Shown one piece after another: positions 39,031-50,755 of a DNA stretch of 64,000 nt; the stretch's first letter is position 1, and the number at the start of each line of letters is the position of its first letter. Below the pieces are notes generated by a model. The model was not told the DNA's origin. It worked only from the letters and a program-made list of their open reading frames with translations, and did not search any database. A program made the translations under genes and the position numbers. The stretch is taken from NCBI GenBank assembly GCA_011634665.1, contig WAEK01000020.1, forward strand, positions 260,001-324,000, in the 5' to 3' direction. This DNA is from Mortierella sp. BCC40632 (Eukaryota > Mortierellomycota > Mortierellomycetes > Mortierellales > Mortierellaceae).

Positions 39031-40019
39031 TCAGGGGCTGCGCTTGAGCATCCTCGAGACAAGCTTGAAGTGACTCTTGGCCTTCGACTTCCAAGATCCA
39101 GATACATCGTGGTCATGGTGATGATGATGGTGGTGGTGTGACTTGTCCAAGTCAGCCTGGGACTGAGAGGAAGCCCGTCGAGCAGCAATGACTTCGATGA
39201 ACATTGGGTAGCTGGAGCACTTCATCAAATCCATAATCGACTCACGAGCCTGCTCAAGCACCTGTGGGTGGTAATCACCTTCGGCAACAGACCGAAGAAG
39301 ACGGCAACGGACAGCATCTGAGAGGTTGAGCTCATGAGGGCTGCTGGGCAAGACAAAGGTCTCGAGAATAGCTCGAAGCTTGCCCTGGAGGTCTGAAAAG
39401 GCGCGTGCCTGGGACTGGTTCAGTGTGTGTGTTGTCTCTGTGTGGAGAGTAAACTCTGGAGCTGACTGGAGGACAGACTGGTAAAGCGACTGGGCGCAGA
39501 GCTATTTAAAAGGTAGGGGACCGAAAGGTTAGATTGAGCTGACCTCGAGCTGGTACGGTACATCCCGTAGAACAATTGCAGTTGGAGCATTGGAGAACAG
39601 AGTGGCAAAGGAAAAGACAGGGGCAAATATATATAAAAAAAAAAAAAAAAAAAAAGGTGTACCTTGTATTGCCTAGAGGCGAGCCAGAAAGCAAGGTTCT
39701 CATAACAGAATTGGGACTGGAGAAAAGCAGCAAAGTTGTCGAGCGTGTATTGGCCACGACCCTGGTCCATGAGGATTTGATGGAGGGTAGGTCGGTTCCT
39801 GGGAGAGTCTTCTTCGTCGTCAAAGCTGGCAGAAGAGTGGCGAGAGTCAAAGGAAGAGATGGACTGACGCTGGAGCCTTGGAGAGGGCGAGGGCGAAGAC
39901 GATGTGGAAGGGGCCGAGAAGAACCCTGGAGAGGGCGGAGAGATGGAGAGCGACGATGGGTGGTGCATCGTTGGACCGTGAAAAGAGGCGTGCTGTGGGA
40001 TTGAGACGGATGTGGGCAT
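39031..40019 (-). CDS. RGS-domain protein (G-protein signalling regulator)
   Basis: Exons 40019-39663 and 39501-39031 give 275 residues. The first 75 residues are Ser/Pro rich. The RGS fold starts at about 82 (RPTLHQILMDQ, YTLDNFAAFLQSQFCYENLAFWLASRQYK) and continues after the intron (LYQSVLQSAPEF ... ELNLSDAVRCRLL ... VLEQARESIMDLMKCSSYPMFIEVI), so helices 3-8 are present. RGS proteins speed GTP hydrolysis on G-alpha subunits. A run of eight His with Asp precedes a basic C terminus. The intron has a good branch point (ctaac) before tttaaatag; a 6-base micro-exon (39539-39544, Leu-Glu) could lie inside but is not needed. The start ATG follows a CT-rich leader, and a TATATATA lies about 350 bases upstream. 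Confidence 0.88.
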
Positions 40020-40367
40020 GGGTGGGTAGGACAGCTGGGCTGACTCGAAAGACTGGTGGATCAGTGTAGTGGAGGGGGGCACGAGAAAGTCGAGTTGATA
40101 GAGGAAGAGAAAAAGAGAAAGCGAGCGGGAGAGAGAATGTGTGTGTTGATGTGTTTGTGTGTGTGTGTATATCAAGTCTGGATGCGTTGAGAGTAGGATA
40201 GAGAAGAGTAGAGACAAGCAGAAGAGAGGACAATGACAATGGTGATGACAATGAAAATGGTATATCAGGCAAGGCAGGTTTGGTATGGATGGGTGGAGGA
40301 GTTGAGGCAAGTAGAAAAAAAGAGAAAAAGAGGGGAAACAGAGGAGAGGGCGAGAGACAGTGGGTGG

Positions 40368-40375
40368 TATATATA
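40368..40375 (-). promoter_or_regulatory. TATA box of the RGS gene
   Basis: TATATATA (also palindromic) about 350 bases before the RGS start codon, with CT-rich sense-strand sequence between it and the ATG. Confidence 0.45.
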
Positions 40376-40943
40376 CCGCAGGGAGGAAAAGAGAAGAGGA
40401 AGGCGAGATGTTCAATAGAATGAAAAGAATAAGAGAGTAAGAGAGAACAGACAAACAGACAAACAGAGAGAGAGAGAGGGAGGAGAATAGAATTCCCTGC
40501 GGATGGCTGGGTGGATGGCTGTCTGACTCGGTTTGCTCCGCACACAAGTCAGCCAAACAGACACACACGGCTGACTGACTGAGTGACTGACTGAGTGACC
40601 AGGGCCGAATATAATAACTCCCTTTTGTGTGTTACCCTTACCTGAGGGATAAGGGAAACTGTATTTTGAGGCTACTCTTATTTGGTCCTCAGAAAACGTG
40701 GGCACAACAACAGCAATATTGCTCTTACTCTCTTACTCTGTCGCTCTCTCTTGCTCTCTTCTTGAGACTGAATCGGGGGCCTCACTGTATACCCCCACTC
40801 AATCGATTCATTCCGCCATTCTCTCTCTTTCTTGGCCTCCAAGTCATGGCCCCATATGCCCAGAATAGGCAAGACAGTCACTGACCCTCGCTTGCTCTCT
40901 CTCTCTGGGAACTGACTCCTCTTTTCTCTCTATCTCCATCTAC

Positions 40944-40947
<4 letters not shown>

Positions 40948-41008
<61 letters not shown>
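40948..41008. repeat. (CT)n microsatellite
   Basis: About 28 CT units on the plus strand in the RGS-transposon gap. Confidence 0.95.
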
Positions 41009-41009
<1 letters not shown>

Positions 41010-41402
41010 GCCCCTGGATCAGAGATCAGACCTACGGTGGCCAGGGCCCCCTCCCCTTTTCAGGACATTCCTCCGTTTCAAGGGCGGTGCACTGAAGAGA
41101 GAGGGAATGCTGAGCACAGGGACTCTGCCCGGTGCAGGAGACGGGAACCAAATCAAGGGGAAGGAAGAGGAAAGGATCCAAACTGCCAGGGGACAACAGT
41201 GCACACGACTCCAAAAGGGAGTCGAACCCCATGGAAAAAAACGGTCGAGGCAAAGGCGATGACACCGGGAGAACGTTGAGCACTGGCCCGAGGGATCAAG
41301 CCCTGGGCTATTCTCATGTCTGTCATAAGCAGCCAAGGGCCCTGAACAACCCTGACTAACGCAATAAGTGATGGCGTTATCCAACACACCCAGAGACTCT
41401 TT

Positions 41403-41407
<5 letters not shown>

Positions 41408-41461
<54 letters not shown>
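41408..41461. repeat. (CT)n microsatellite
   Basis: About 26 pure CT units on the plus strand. Confidence 0.95.
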
Positions 41462-41464
<3 letters not shown>

Positions 41465-41916
41465 TCGCGGTATTCTATTATTATTATGAGTGCCTTGGAG
41501 GAGGAGAGAGGGAGGATGCGACATATTAAAACTCAAGGACAGAGTAACCCATCGTTTGTGCCACGTTGATGATGCCACAAATACACCACCTGCCTTTATG
41601 CATGCATGCGCAAGTGTCCACGAGAAGAAAGCCAACTGGAAAAAAAAAAGAGACCAGGCCAGGACTAGACCATTGAGATGGTGGAGCAAAAGGGATCGAG
41701 AAATGAACAGATGCTGCAGTTGTATGAACGCAAACACTTCCATAGACCCAACAGACGCACCTTCCCCTCCATCCACCATCCCAACTCCTCCCTCTCCCCC
41801 TTTCCTCTGTTCCCCTGTTTCCATGCTTCTCTATTCCCCTGATCTGTCGTCCCTTGGCCTGAGCCCCTCCCTCCGCCCAACCCATCGCTCACCTTTGTTG
41901 TTATTACTACTGCTGC

Positions 41917-41959
<43 letters not shown>

Positions 41960-42428
41960 GGTGGTGGTGCTGTTATTGTTATTGTTGTCCCAAGTCCTAC
42001 TTTTTTTTTTGTCACTCGCCTTGTTGCTGCTATGTCGCTTATTTGGATTACAGCTTGCTGAGTGTCGACCTTGTTGAGCCGCCAGATTAAAAAACGTGTT
42101 TAGTGCTGAGCATCTTACTCATTCAAAAAAAAAAAAAAAAAAGGACCGACCCACTAGTCGACTGTCAAGTTGTCTTCATGGGCGGGATGAATAGGCGGAT
42201 GCAAGAACGGGAACCCAAACGGGGGCTCATCCATGCTTTTTTTTTTTTTGCTTTTTCAACCTGCTCACTATCCCACTTTAATATTTGACAAAGGCGCAAT
42301 GGACGGAGACTAGCCAAGAAATGAACAAAAAGCTCTAGGATCGATGGATCGTCCCAATTTTTTTTTCTTTCTCATTCTGTACCCTATTTTCTATAATCAG
42401 TGGGCTGAGGAAGAGAACCCGTCTCAAA

Positions 42429-42609
42429 ATGTCCACGGACATGGGTCCTCTTTTGGAGAGGAGAGGAAAAATAATGACAGAGGAGATAGGCGGACCGCGA
42501 TCTCTACTCAGTACTCTGGCTGCCGCCGTCACCGCCGCCGCAGTCATTTACTCAGCCAGCGACAAAGGGAAGATCAGGAACAGGGCTGAGAAACGTTGGA
42601 AAGATAAAT

Positions 42610-42611
<2 letters not shown>
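42429..42611 (+). CDS. Candidate 60-residue single-pass membrane protein
   Basis: I do not recognise it. The open frame starts MSTDMGPLLERRGK, has an Ala/Val-rich hydrophobic segment (LLSTLAAAVTAAAVIYSA, about 27-44) and ends with a basic tail (KIRNRAEKRWKDK). The frame is also open upstream to a plausible acceptor (ttttctataatcag, 42401), so it may be a terminal exon of a longer gene; no partner exon was found. A (GA)n tract follows at 42611. Composition looks more like a protein than the surrounding repeats, but there is no family evidence. Confidence 0.3.

Positions 42612-42668
<57 letters not shown>
42611..42668. repeat. (GA)n microsatellite
   Basis: GA units with a few AAA interruptions just after the 60-codon open frame. 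Confidence 0.9.
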
Positions 42669-42671
<3 letters not shown>

Positions 42672-44499
42672 TGGGGCCTGTCTGTGTGCTAAAAGTAGTG
42701 CATCCGTATTGTTCTAGTTAATACTTGGCTGACACCTATACCCCACGATTCTGGCGTCTAGTAGTTCGTTGATACAGCCCAAGAAAAGCAAGGGACAGAA
42801 ACGTGTTGTGCGCCAAGATTACATTCTACAGAAAGAACGAAAAAGGAAACGGCTGTGTTGCACAGCCAACCCACCTGTTGCAAATGGGAGATCCGTTGCT
42901 GTGGATCGATCATCATTCCTCCTCTATCCCTTTCTTTCTCTTTCTTCTCTTTCTATCTTTCTTTCTCTTTCTCTCCTTCTCTCCCATACCAACTTCCTGT
43001 CATCTGACGTGGAAGAGCGAGAAAGAGAGGAGAGAGAGACCACTCTGTTATTTCCTGCCAGAGTATGACAAGTCTCTTGGGTCTAGACTGTAGATTGACC
43101 GGGGCCCTGTTCCCCTGTGCTAGTGTTCACCCTCGGAGAAGTCGTGGACATGTCGCATCGCATCCACTCTGGTTTCCGTCAGATTGATGAGAGTGATCCC
43201 CCTAGCGATCATGTAAATCAATTGGAGGCAATGCAGACGATCTGGCACAACTCGAATTGATACCCAAGCTGACCTTGGATCTTCTATTTCCTCCTCAAGA
43301 TACCATCTCTTTCTTTTTTTTTTTTTTTTTTCTTCTCCTGTCCTTGCCCCAAGCGCCCCTTTTTTTTTTTTTTTTTTTCCGCTCGTCATTAAAGTGAGAA
43401 CGTTCATTGTCATCGTCATTTTAGATCGACCAACCACCCGCTTGGCATTATTCAACACAAAGACGTTCTTTCTTGTGATCCTGGTTCATTGTCCCTTACC
43501 TCTTCCTCTACTGAAACTGGATTCTCTCTTTCTCAAACTGAAGTGCGGAGTTGCCCCCCTCCTCCTCTCCATCTCTGGGGCTTTCCTCATTGCCTGTGTG
43601 TCCCTTTGTCATTTATCCTCTCTCCTATCATCCTTTCGTCACTGAAACGAACGTTCGTTTTGCGGGCATTCCTGGAACTCAGGATTATCCATGTAGCATG
43701 TAGTAGATAGGAGAGGAGGGGGGGAGGGAGTAGAAAAGTGGAGGGGCAGACTGAGAGAGAACAAGAACTGACTAGAACTGACCAGAAGGAGAAGGTGGAG
43801 AAGATCGATCTGGTGCTGAAAATGTTTTTTGAGGTGGGATCCGTTCCCCACCTCTTTTGGGAACCATAAGAGCGATATATGAAAATCAGATAAGAGTTTT
43901 CTCTCTCTCTCTTCCCCGTCTTTTCAATTTGCCTTGAGCCAGATCCACAGCTTTGCTTGCAGAGAGAGAGGGTGAGAGGGTGAGAGAGAGAGAAAAGAGT
44001 ACCATCGTAACGATGATGGAGGCTTTCCCTCTCTCTTTTCGTAGCTGGTAGAGTAAGAAGAGTGAGAAGAGCGAGAGTTTTTCAGGTTCAGGCACGCCAA
44101 TCAGAAGCGGCGGGGCTTAACTCCTCCGACAGGGTTAAAGTTCTCTCCCTCTTTCTCTTCTCTCTCTCTACTCTCACTACTCGCTCACTTCTCTCTCCCT
44201 TTCTCGCCCATCACGCCCAACTTGGCCAGTCACTGCATCTGACGTTATTTCTGGTTCCAGCTGTCAGGTCAGTGTTCTCTGGCTAGGTCTTGGATCCAAC
44301 CGAGAAAGAACGCCCAGCAACAACAAAAACAACAACAGCTGCAGCAGATTGTGGCAGCTGAGGGCTTGGCAGGGCCACATATAGCCTGAACTGCGGGTTC
44401 CCACTGGCTCCTTTGTGCCAACACTGCCGCGCCTCCCTGTCTCTCTCTCTCTCTTTCTTTTTTACCAGATTCCGCCGCTTAAAAGGAAAAAAAAAGGAT

Positions 44500-44553
<54 letters not shown>

Positions 44554-45708
44554 AAGAGATCTTGAGGTGCACATGCAAACAATGGTGGAAAAGAAAAAAA
44601 GAGAATAAAGGGCGCTCGCGCTACCATGTTTGGATGGTGTCTTTTTTGGTCTCCCATGTCCGCCATCTTCCTTCCGCCCACTGCCCACCGCCCCCGCCCT
44701 TGGCACAACTCTCTCTCTCTATCTCTCTCTCTCTTTTTCTCCCTTACTCTATCCTGTGGCATCTAGACACTGTGCAGCATGCCAAGGACTCTGAGCGCTG
44801 CTTTAAAATGTTCTAGAGGCCGATGCTTTGGTAATGTCCTCCCCACCCCAACTGACAAACACTGGTGGTTAGCGAAGACAGCGCCCAAAACAAAAAAAAA
44901 AAAAATAGAGAAAGACAGCGAGAGTGGAGAGTTTTGACCAAATGAGAAAGAAAAATGTGTTTGTGTGGAAATGGGATTGGGCTAGGTCGTACAGGGACCA
45001 CTTGTGGGATGGAGCAAAGGGAGTAAGAACAGACCGAGAGAAAGAAAGAAAGATCTCCTGCTAACCGGTTTTTGACAGGCTGGGTGGAGAAGAGACAGAA
45101 AAAATGGATACACAAACAAAAGTCATTGTGAACTGCATGATCCATAGGTGGATAGGAGAGAAGAGAGATAGACAAAAGGAATGAACTCTGCCCACGGCTC
45201 AAATAAAAATCCCATGGCTCTCTGGGTTCTCTTTTCTCTCTCTTTTTTTTTTTTTTTTCTCGCTCGCCTGCTCTTTTTGGCTCATTGCGCTTGCCCTACA
45301 TTGCTTGCCCTACCTTGGTTCGTTTTCAGACTGACCCCATGACCTGCATGAAAAAAAAAAAAAAAAAAAAAATGGTGACCACGTTATTGGGAGAGTTCAT
45401 CCAAGGAGAGGCGTAAAATAGACCACGGGCCGTAGAGCCTTTTAACTTAAGATAGCTACCATTAAGCTATATTTTGATGACCAAGAAAGGAGGTCTTTCT
45501 TTCTCCAGGGCTTTTCTCTCTCTTTCTCTCCCTCTCTCAATGACTTTGATGACCCACAACTACCTCTGGATGACCCAATTACCTACGTGACCATTGGCCT
45601 ATGACGGCGGACTCTTTACTTCTCTCTTCTCCCATGACATACCTTAAAAAAAAAAAAAAACGAGGGTGCGCAAGTTGTATCTTTTCCCCCGTACAGTCCC
45701 ATAGCCTA

Positions 45709-45809
45709 CACCCAAATTTTTTGAATGCGGCGTTTTTCTTATGAAAAAGTGCCACATTTGATTCAATTGGAGTGGCTAGAAAGGTGACCGCTTTGGTCGT
45801 CATTTATTT
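45709..45809. repeat. Left terminal inverted repeat (101 bp)
   Basis: Exact reverse complement of 47802-47902; includes the last codons and the TGA stop (45800-45802) of the transposase. Confidence 0.95.
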
Positions 45810-47726
45810 TGGTTGGATATACGGATAACATTTCGTCCAACCGATCGCACCTTCGGATCATCACTTGCAAGCCAACCTTCCACCATCGTCGCTAATTTTT
45901 CATTAAAGTACTCGGCCTTGAAAGACTTGAGATCGTTGTTGGATTCAACAGAGGAGCTCCTCTCTCTCACATTTTGCGGTGCAAATAAAGTCGTTCTCTT
46001 GGCCAGCTCATCTCTCACTGCCTTTTTAATTTCTTCACCCAAATCGTGCTCGTCTCTTTGATTTTTGTCGAGGACAAAGCTGAACTTTTGCGAGTCCAAA
46101 GTCGTAGCAATAATACGAAGAAAGTTCCTTTTCCTTTGCTCTTTTTCCACCTCAACTACAGGAGGATATACAGGCTGTCTATCTCGAACATCCACTGATA
46201 CCTCCTCCAGTTTGTCAGCCATTGACTTGGGAAGAACTTTCGTTGTGCGAAAGCAGTGCCTCAATGTCGAGGCTTTCACTTGCGACCATGCATAGGGGAT
46301 CAAAGTCCACGCCTCACCATTGGAAACTTTCGTCCTGATGCAATACCTTTTTGCAATTGCTTTGTTGGTGAGTAACTCAACGTAGCGTCGTTTGAATACG
46401 CTGATCACGCCAGCATCCAATGGCTGAGTGACGGATGTCGAGTTTGGCGGGAGGCGCTCAAGACGTAGATGTTTCCATGCCCTTCCCGTGAGTGGATCGA
46501 TATCGCTAATGCTACTATGTGCTCCACATGAATCAAAGAGCAAAAGGCTTGGTCTAGAGAGGCCGATATCAAGCAGGTGAAGCCACTCTGTAAAGAGTTG
46601 CAGGGTCATGTATCCATTTGCATGCTTCATCGAGGTAATAGGAATCCCTTTGCATTCCTCAATGCCTCGGGCCAAGTGCTCACCTAAAATATCAGATATG
46701 GTAGGGGTTGGTACTTCCAAACGACCCATATTCGCGTGGCTAGGTGGTGTAAAATGGTGTACTTACTGATTACGAGTGGTCGCAATGCAGGTACATTGAT
46801 TTCTTGTGAAAGCGAAGATCCGGTAGCGTTGATACAAAAAAGAGAATGGACACTCGAGTGGATGTGCCTCTTGTGGGCTTGGCACCACTAATGAGTTCTG
46901 GGGTGGTGTAGGTACGATTGGACACCTCCAACAAATACATGCCCGTCTCGTCGCAGTTGTAGATATCTTCTGGATCATATTTTTGAGCAAATCTTGCGTA
47001 TCTCAGCCATCCTTGGTTCGATTCCTTTTAGATCAACAGACCCTGCCTCTCCTTTGAGGTTGAAGCTCGCAATACAATACTCCTCTTTTCATCATCGTGC
47101 GCCATGAAGCAGTAAAAGCGATGGGGGGCGACCAAAGAGAGGTCATCAGGTGCAATGTCGTCAACTAATACATGAAAAATGGAGTCCGCTGTAGCTTGAA
47201 GTTGACGACCACTGATGATATCGTTGCCCTTTCGCACCTCAACTAACCACTCATAGACAGCCTTTCCAACTAAGAACCGAACCAGTGAAGATGGATCACT
47301 TGAAAGTGTGCACATATTGCCTCGGCCATGGAGCACATCATACCTTATCCTCTCAAAGTCCCTGTCCCATTTCTTAATCGATTCTCGATGGATATCCGCC
47401 TTCACCAGCTTATGAAAGTTAGTGGGCGTCACTTTAGAACCCTTCTTTTGGCGGAAATATCGGTAGATCTCAACAGCCTCCATTCGATACCAAAGAGGAA
47501 ACCCCCTCCCCCGCTGTTGATGGGAGCCAGCGACCTTTGAAAGTCGATTTTCTTTGCCAGACCTTGCTTCCTCAAGTAGTGCACGGTGCCAGAAAGAATC
47601 CTCGCCCTCAGCGGCTCTTGAGCAAGGGATGTTTTCTTTATTACTGCTGGAGGTCTCACTAAGAGACCGACGCTTCAGCTGTGAGTAGCGATTGGGAGTG
47701 ATGCTGGTTGATGTGTGCTTAGGCAT
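45800..47726 (-). pseudogene. DDE/DDD transposase of the pogo-like element, with four homopolymer frameshifts
   Basis: From ATG 47726 the frame encodes a basic N-terminal region with helix-turn-helix-like character (about 75-175), then is disturbed by one-base length changes in short homopolymers: near 47060 (TT), 46980-46984 (T5), 46836-46841 (A6) and 46751-46754 (A4). Between and after them the protein is well conserved: IYNCDETG (first catalytic Asp), LLLFDSCGAHSS (second) and LPPNSTSVTQPLDAGVISVFKRR (third), the signature of the DDE_1 pogo/Tigger/CENP-B group, followed by an acidic/basic C terminus ending NQNK at TGA. No intron fits these breaks. As written the copy is inactive; since every break is a homopolymer and the inverted repeats are perfect, sequencing error is as likely as decay. 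Transposase would bind the repeats and cut and paste at TA. Confidence 0.85.
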
Positions 47727-47801
47727 AATGAATGAGGAGCATGAACAACGTGAGAAGAATGGTAGGAGCCTAGAAAAATAGTCTTTGATTACATTGAGTG
47801 G

Positions 47802-47902
47802 AAATAAATGACGACCAAAGCGGTCACCTTTCTAGCCACTCCAATTGAATCAAATGTGGCACTTTTTCATAAGAAAAACGCCGCATTCAAAAAATTTGGG
47901 TG
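47802..47902. repeat. Right terminal inverted repeat (101 bp)
   Basis: Exact reverse complement of 45709-45809; lies 76 bases upstream of the transposase start codon and probably contains or borders its promoter. Confidence 0.95.
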
Positions 47903-49569
47903 TAGGCTTTGTCACCTTACCGACAGGCCTCTCTTCGCCACTACCATGTCGCCATATTAATGAAGACGATAGCCATAGTGCAATTGAGCACTGCGCCTCT
48001 TACTGAGCATTGAAGCCGCTCTGGATTCGGCCCCCATCCAGGGCCTGTCCGTCTATCTGTTTGTCTATCTGTCTGCCAGTCTCCATTTTTTCTCTCTCCA
48101 ACTCTCAATTTTTTTTCTGGGTCACTATATCAAAAAGAGTACCATGCCCCTTCTCTCTCTCTCTCTCTATCAGAGCCATCATCCTGTCTCGACCCGCGGG
48201 AGCTCCCGAGCCGTCGGGTATTGTACATACCGTAGTCATCCACTCGAAAGGGAGGGAGGTATCTGGACGCAATTGCTAGGACGAGATGTACACCCACTAC
48301 AAATGGACGGGGATGCTAACCCAACGAGGACCAAAGAAAAAGAGAGAGAGAGAGAAAGAGAGAGAGAGAAAGTCCTCAGTCCCTGTCAGTCCTCTGGCAC
48401 CTGCTCCTCACTCGTCTCTAATCTTTCCCTTTCCCTCTCTACCATTTTTTTCTACTTCCCCACCCAGTCTCCTTCACCTTTGAATTCGTCCCTGGAACAC
48501 GGAGAAACAGGGCTCCGTGGAAGTGGGTGGACTGAGGGTTTCAATGGCCGGATGGACATTATTGAGATGACAAATACTCACCACAGGGGAGGAGAGGGGA
48601 AAGTGGAGAGAGGGAGAGAGGCTTGGGAATGACGATTGCATCCTTACTGGACAGTTGTACTCCATTTTTTTTTTTTCATCTCTTGCCTGATCGGTTCCAA
48701 CTTCCAAAAAAGAGAGAAAGAAAGCCGCCAAGGCAACACACGAACCACTGGCGAAGCCGCTCGCATCATTTCTCTTTCTCTCCCTCTTACTCTTTCTCTC
48801 GTACTCTTTCTCTCTCTTTTTCTCTTTTTCTCTGTTTGTCTCTCTCCTCCCGCGGACGGACCTCCGTTGTGTATTGTCAGTCGGGGCAGACAGTTGTGGT
48901 CATTGTTTGAATCCGGATATGGACATATGACCCGACTCTACCTCATTGTGTACAAAGGTCATGCAGCTGACTCAACCTTTGGAGAGAGAGAGAGGGAAGG
49001 ATCTGTGGGGGGAGAAAGAGGAGAGGAGAAAAAGAGAAACTGGGAATGAGTGAGCCTCCCTTTTTTCTCTCTCTCTCTCTTTCTCTTTCTCTCTTTCTCT
49101 CTTTCTTGCTCTCTCGCTTTCTCAATCCTTTGGCAAGCATTCTCCATCCGTACAAAAAGAACCAGGGGTAATGCAAAAAAAAAAAAAGAGTTCTTGTGGA
49201 ACCAGAGAAGAAGATCCTTTTTCATTTCCAGAGCTGTTATTTGTTAGCAAGATTGGTCAGGAGGTGGAAAAGGGAAGAAAGAGAAGCTGGAGGAGAGGAA
49301 GAAGGGATTCCCGCGAGGCGGATCATCCTATGCAAGTGAGAGGATTCATGCTCTTTTCCTATTTTTTTTTTTCCTTCTCCACTTTGCTTCCCATCCTCAC
49401 TCCACCCAGTCTACTTCGTTTTCTCTCTCTCGCTCTCTCTCTCCCGCAGAAGACGAGTCAGAGGCTCTCATGCATCCTGCAACTTTTTTTTTTGTCCTCT
49501 TACTGTTGTTGTTGTGTGCAAAAAAGAGAGGCGTTCGCTTGCATGCGAGGTTGTGTTCATTTCTCTCTT

Positions 49570-49611
<42 letters not shown>

Positions 49612-50722
49612 TTTTCCCCTCATCCCCCACCTTTTGGGCTGAAAACCTTCTTTTGGCATCTGTTTGTTCGTCTTCCTTTGGCTCTTTCTTCGTCTTCTCT
49701 TTGTCCTCTCTCTAAATGAGCGGTCAACAACAGAGAGCGCAGACAAAAAACGTTCCAGACTACGGGCGGTTTATCTGCAAGCTGCAGAGAGAAAGAGAAA
49801 ATAAAAGAGATAGAGAGAGAGAGAGAACGGACATTATGTTGTGTGTGTTTATGTGTTTGTATGCTGTGTAGACGTTCCAATGAGCGGCCCAAATTCTAGA
49901 TCTAGTTCTAGGGCTTTTTATTTTGTCCAAAGTGGCCTATAAAGCAATAGTCCTTAGTGTATATGTGTGTGTGTTCAGTGGGCTAATTGAGGCTCGGCGA
50001 ATTGCACTGATTATACTCACCCTCGCGTCAGCGCAGTGACAACGTGCGCAATGGCGTGGCCAACATATGGCGAAAACGTGACAGGAGAACATGGCAGCCA
50101 TGCTACTTTAATGCGGAGAGAGAGAGAGAAAGGGAAAGGGAGGGGGTATTGCAACGCTATCCAACGAGGTGTCGCCATCCCAACAGGTAGAGCAAAAAGT
50201 GAAAAAGAATAAGAGTGAGCCAAAGAGAGAGCACAGAGAGAGGTGTACAGAGTTAGAGTTGACTTTTTTTTTTTTTTTTTTTTTTTTTGGACAACAGTGG
50301 ACGGGTGAGTAAGAGAGAGCGTCGAAAGAGAGGGGGAGGCGGAGAAGAATCATTTTGTCTTGCTTGTCGAATCGTAACCGAGATTTTCAGGCACAGGGAC
50401 AGAATATCGTCAGGGACAGGGGTCAGGAGGGGTCAGGCACCAAACAACTTGATAACACAAGCTAAACTAACAGTTTTCGGTTTTTTGCCCGCAGTTCCCT
50501 TTTCGTCTCTTTTACTTAACTTCGCTGCCCTCTACTTTCATTCTGTTTTTCTTTTATCTTCTTCTTTTGTGTGTTTTTTGCTGCGGCACATAAACTGGAA
50601 ATAGCTATTCAATCGGCAGTGTTCAAGGACCCTTATTCCCCGAAAGAAAATAAAAATGGACAGTGGAGGAGGACCCAGGGCAAACTGCTGAGTGCTTTAG
50701 ACTAGGCCCCAGGAGATCAAGG

Positions 50723-50755
<33 letters not shown>

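Larger units (their letters stand above)
40020..45708. other. 5.7 kb gap between RGS gene and transposon
   Basis: RGS 5' region (to about 40600), CT tracts, (TTG)n at 41908-41960, GA tracts at 42611-42668 and 44513-44550, poly-A at 42125-42142 and 45351-45372, poly-T at 43358-43378. Besides the 60-codon candidate, open islands at 42769-42915 (+) and 43120-43310 (-) lack recognisable products. Confidence 0.6.
45709..47902 (-). mobile_element. pogo/Tigger-like (Tc1/mariner superfamily) DNA transposon
   Basis: A 2194-base element bounded by 101-base terminal inverted repeats that are identical base for base (45709-45809 and 47802-47902), beginning CACCCAAATTTTTTGAATGC. It is flanked on both sides by TA (45707-45708 and 47903-47904), the target duplication of this superfamily. 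It carries a single transposase gene on the minus strand whose stop codon lies inside the left repeat. Identical repeats argue for recent movement. Confidence 0.92.

Noticed and set aside
46751..46780. A 27-base GT-AG intron (gtaagt ... cctag) in the transposase
   Set aside because: Too short to splice and it leaves the wrong phase; a one-base homopolymer shift explains the break better.
47011..47035. tRNA-like B box (GGTTCGATTCC)
   Set aside because: Lies in transposase coding sequence and the stem fails after two pairs.
47028..47040. In-frame TAA after SKERQGLLI in the transposase first segment
   Set aside because: The frame there is already shifted; the neighbouring frame (KGEAGSVDLKGIEP) is the conserved one, so the stop is not a real nonsense mutation.
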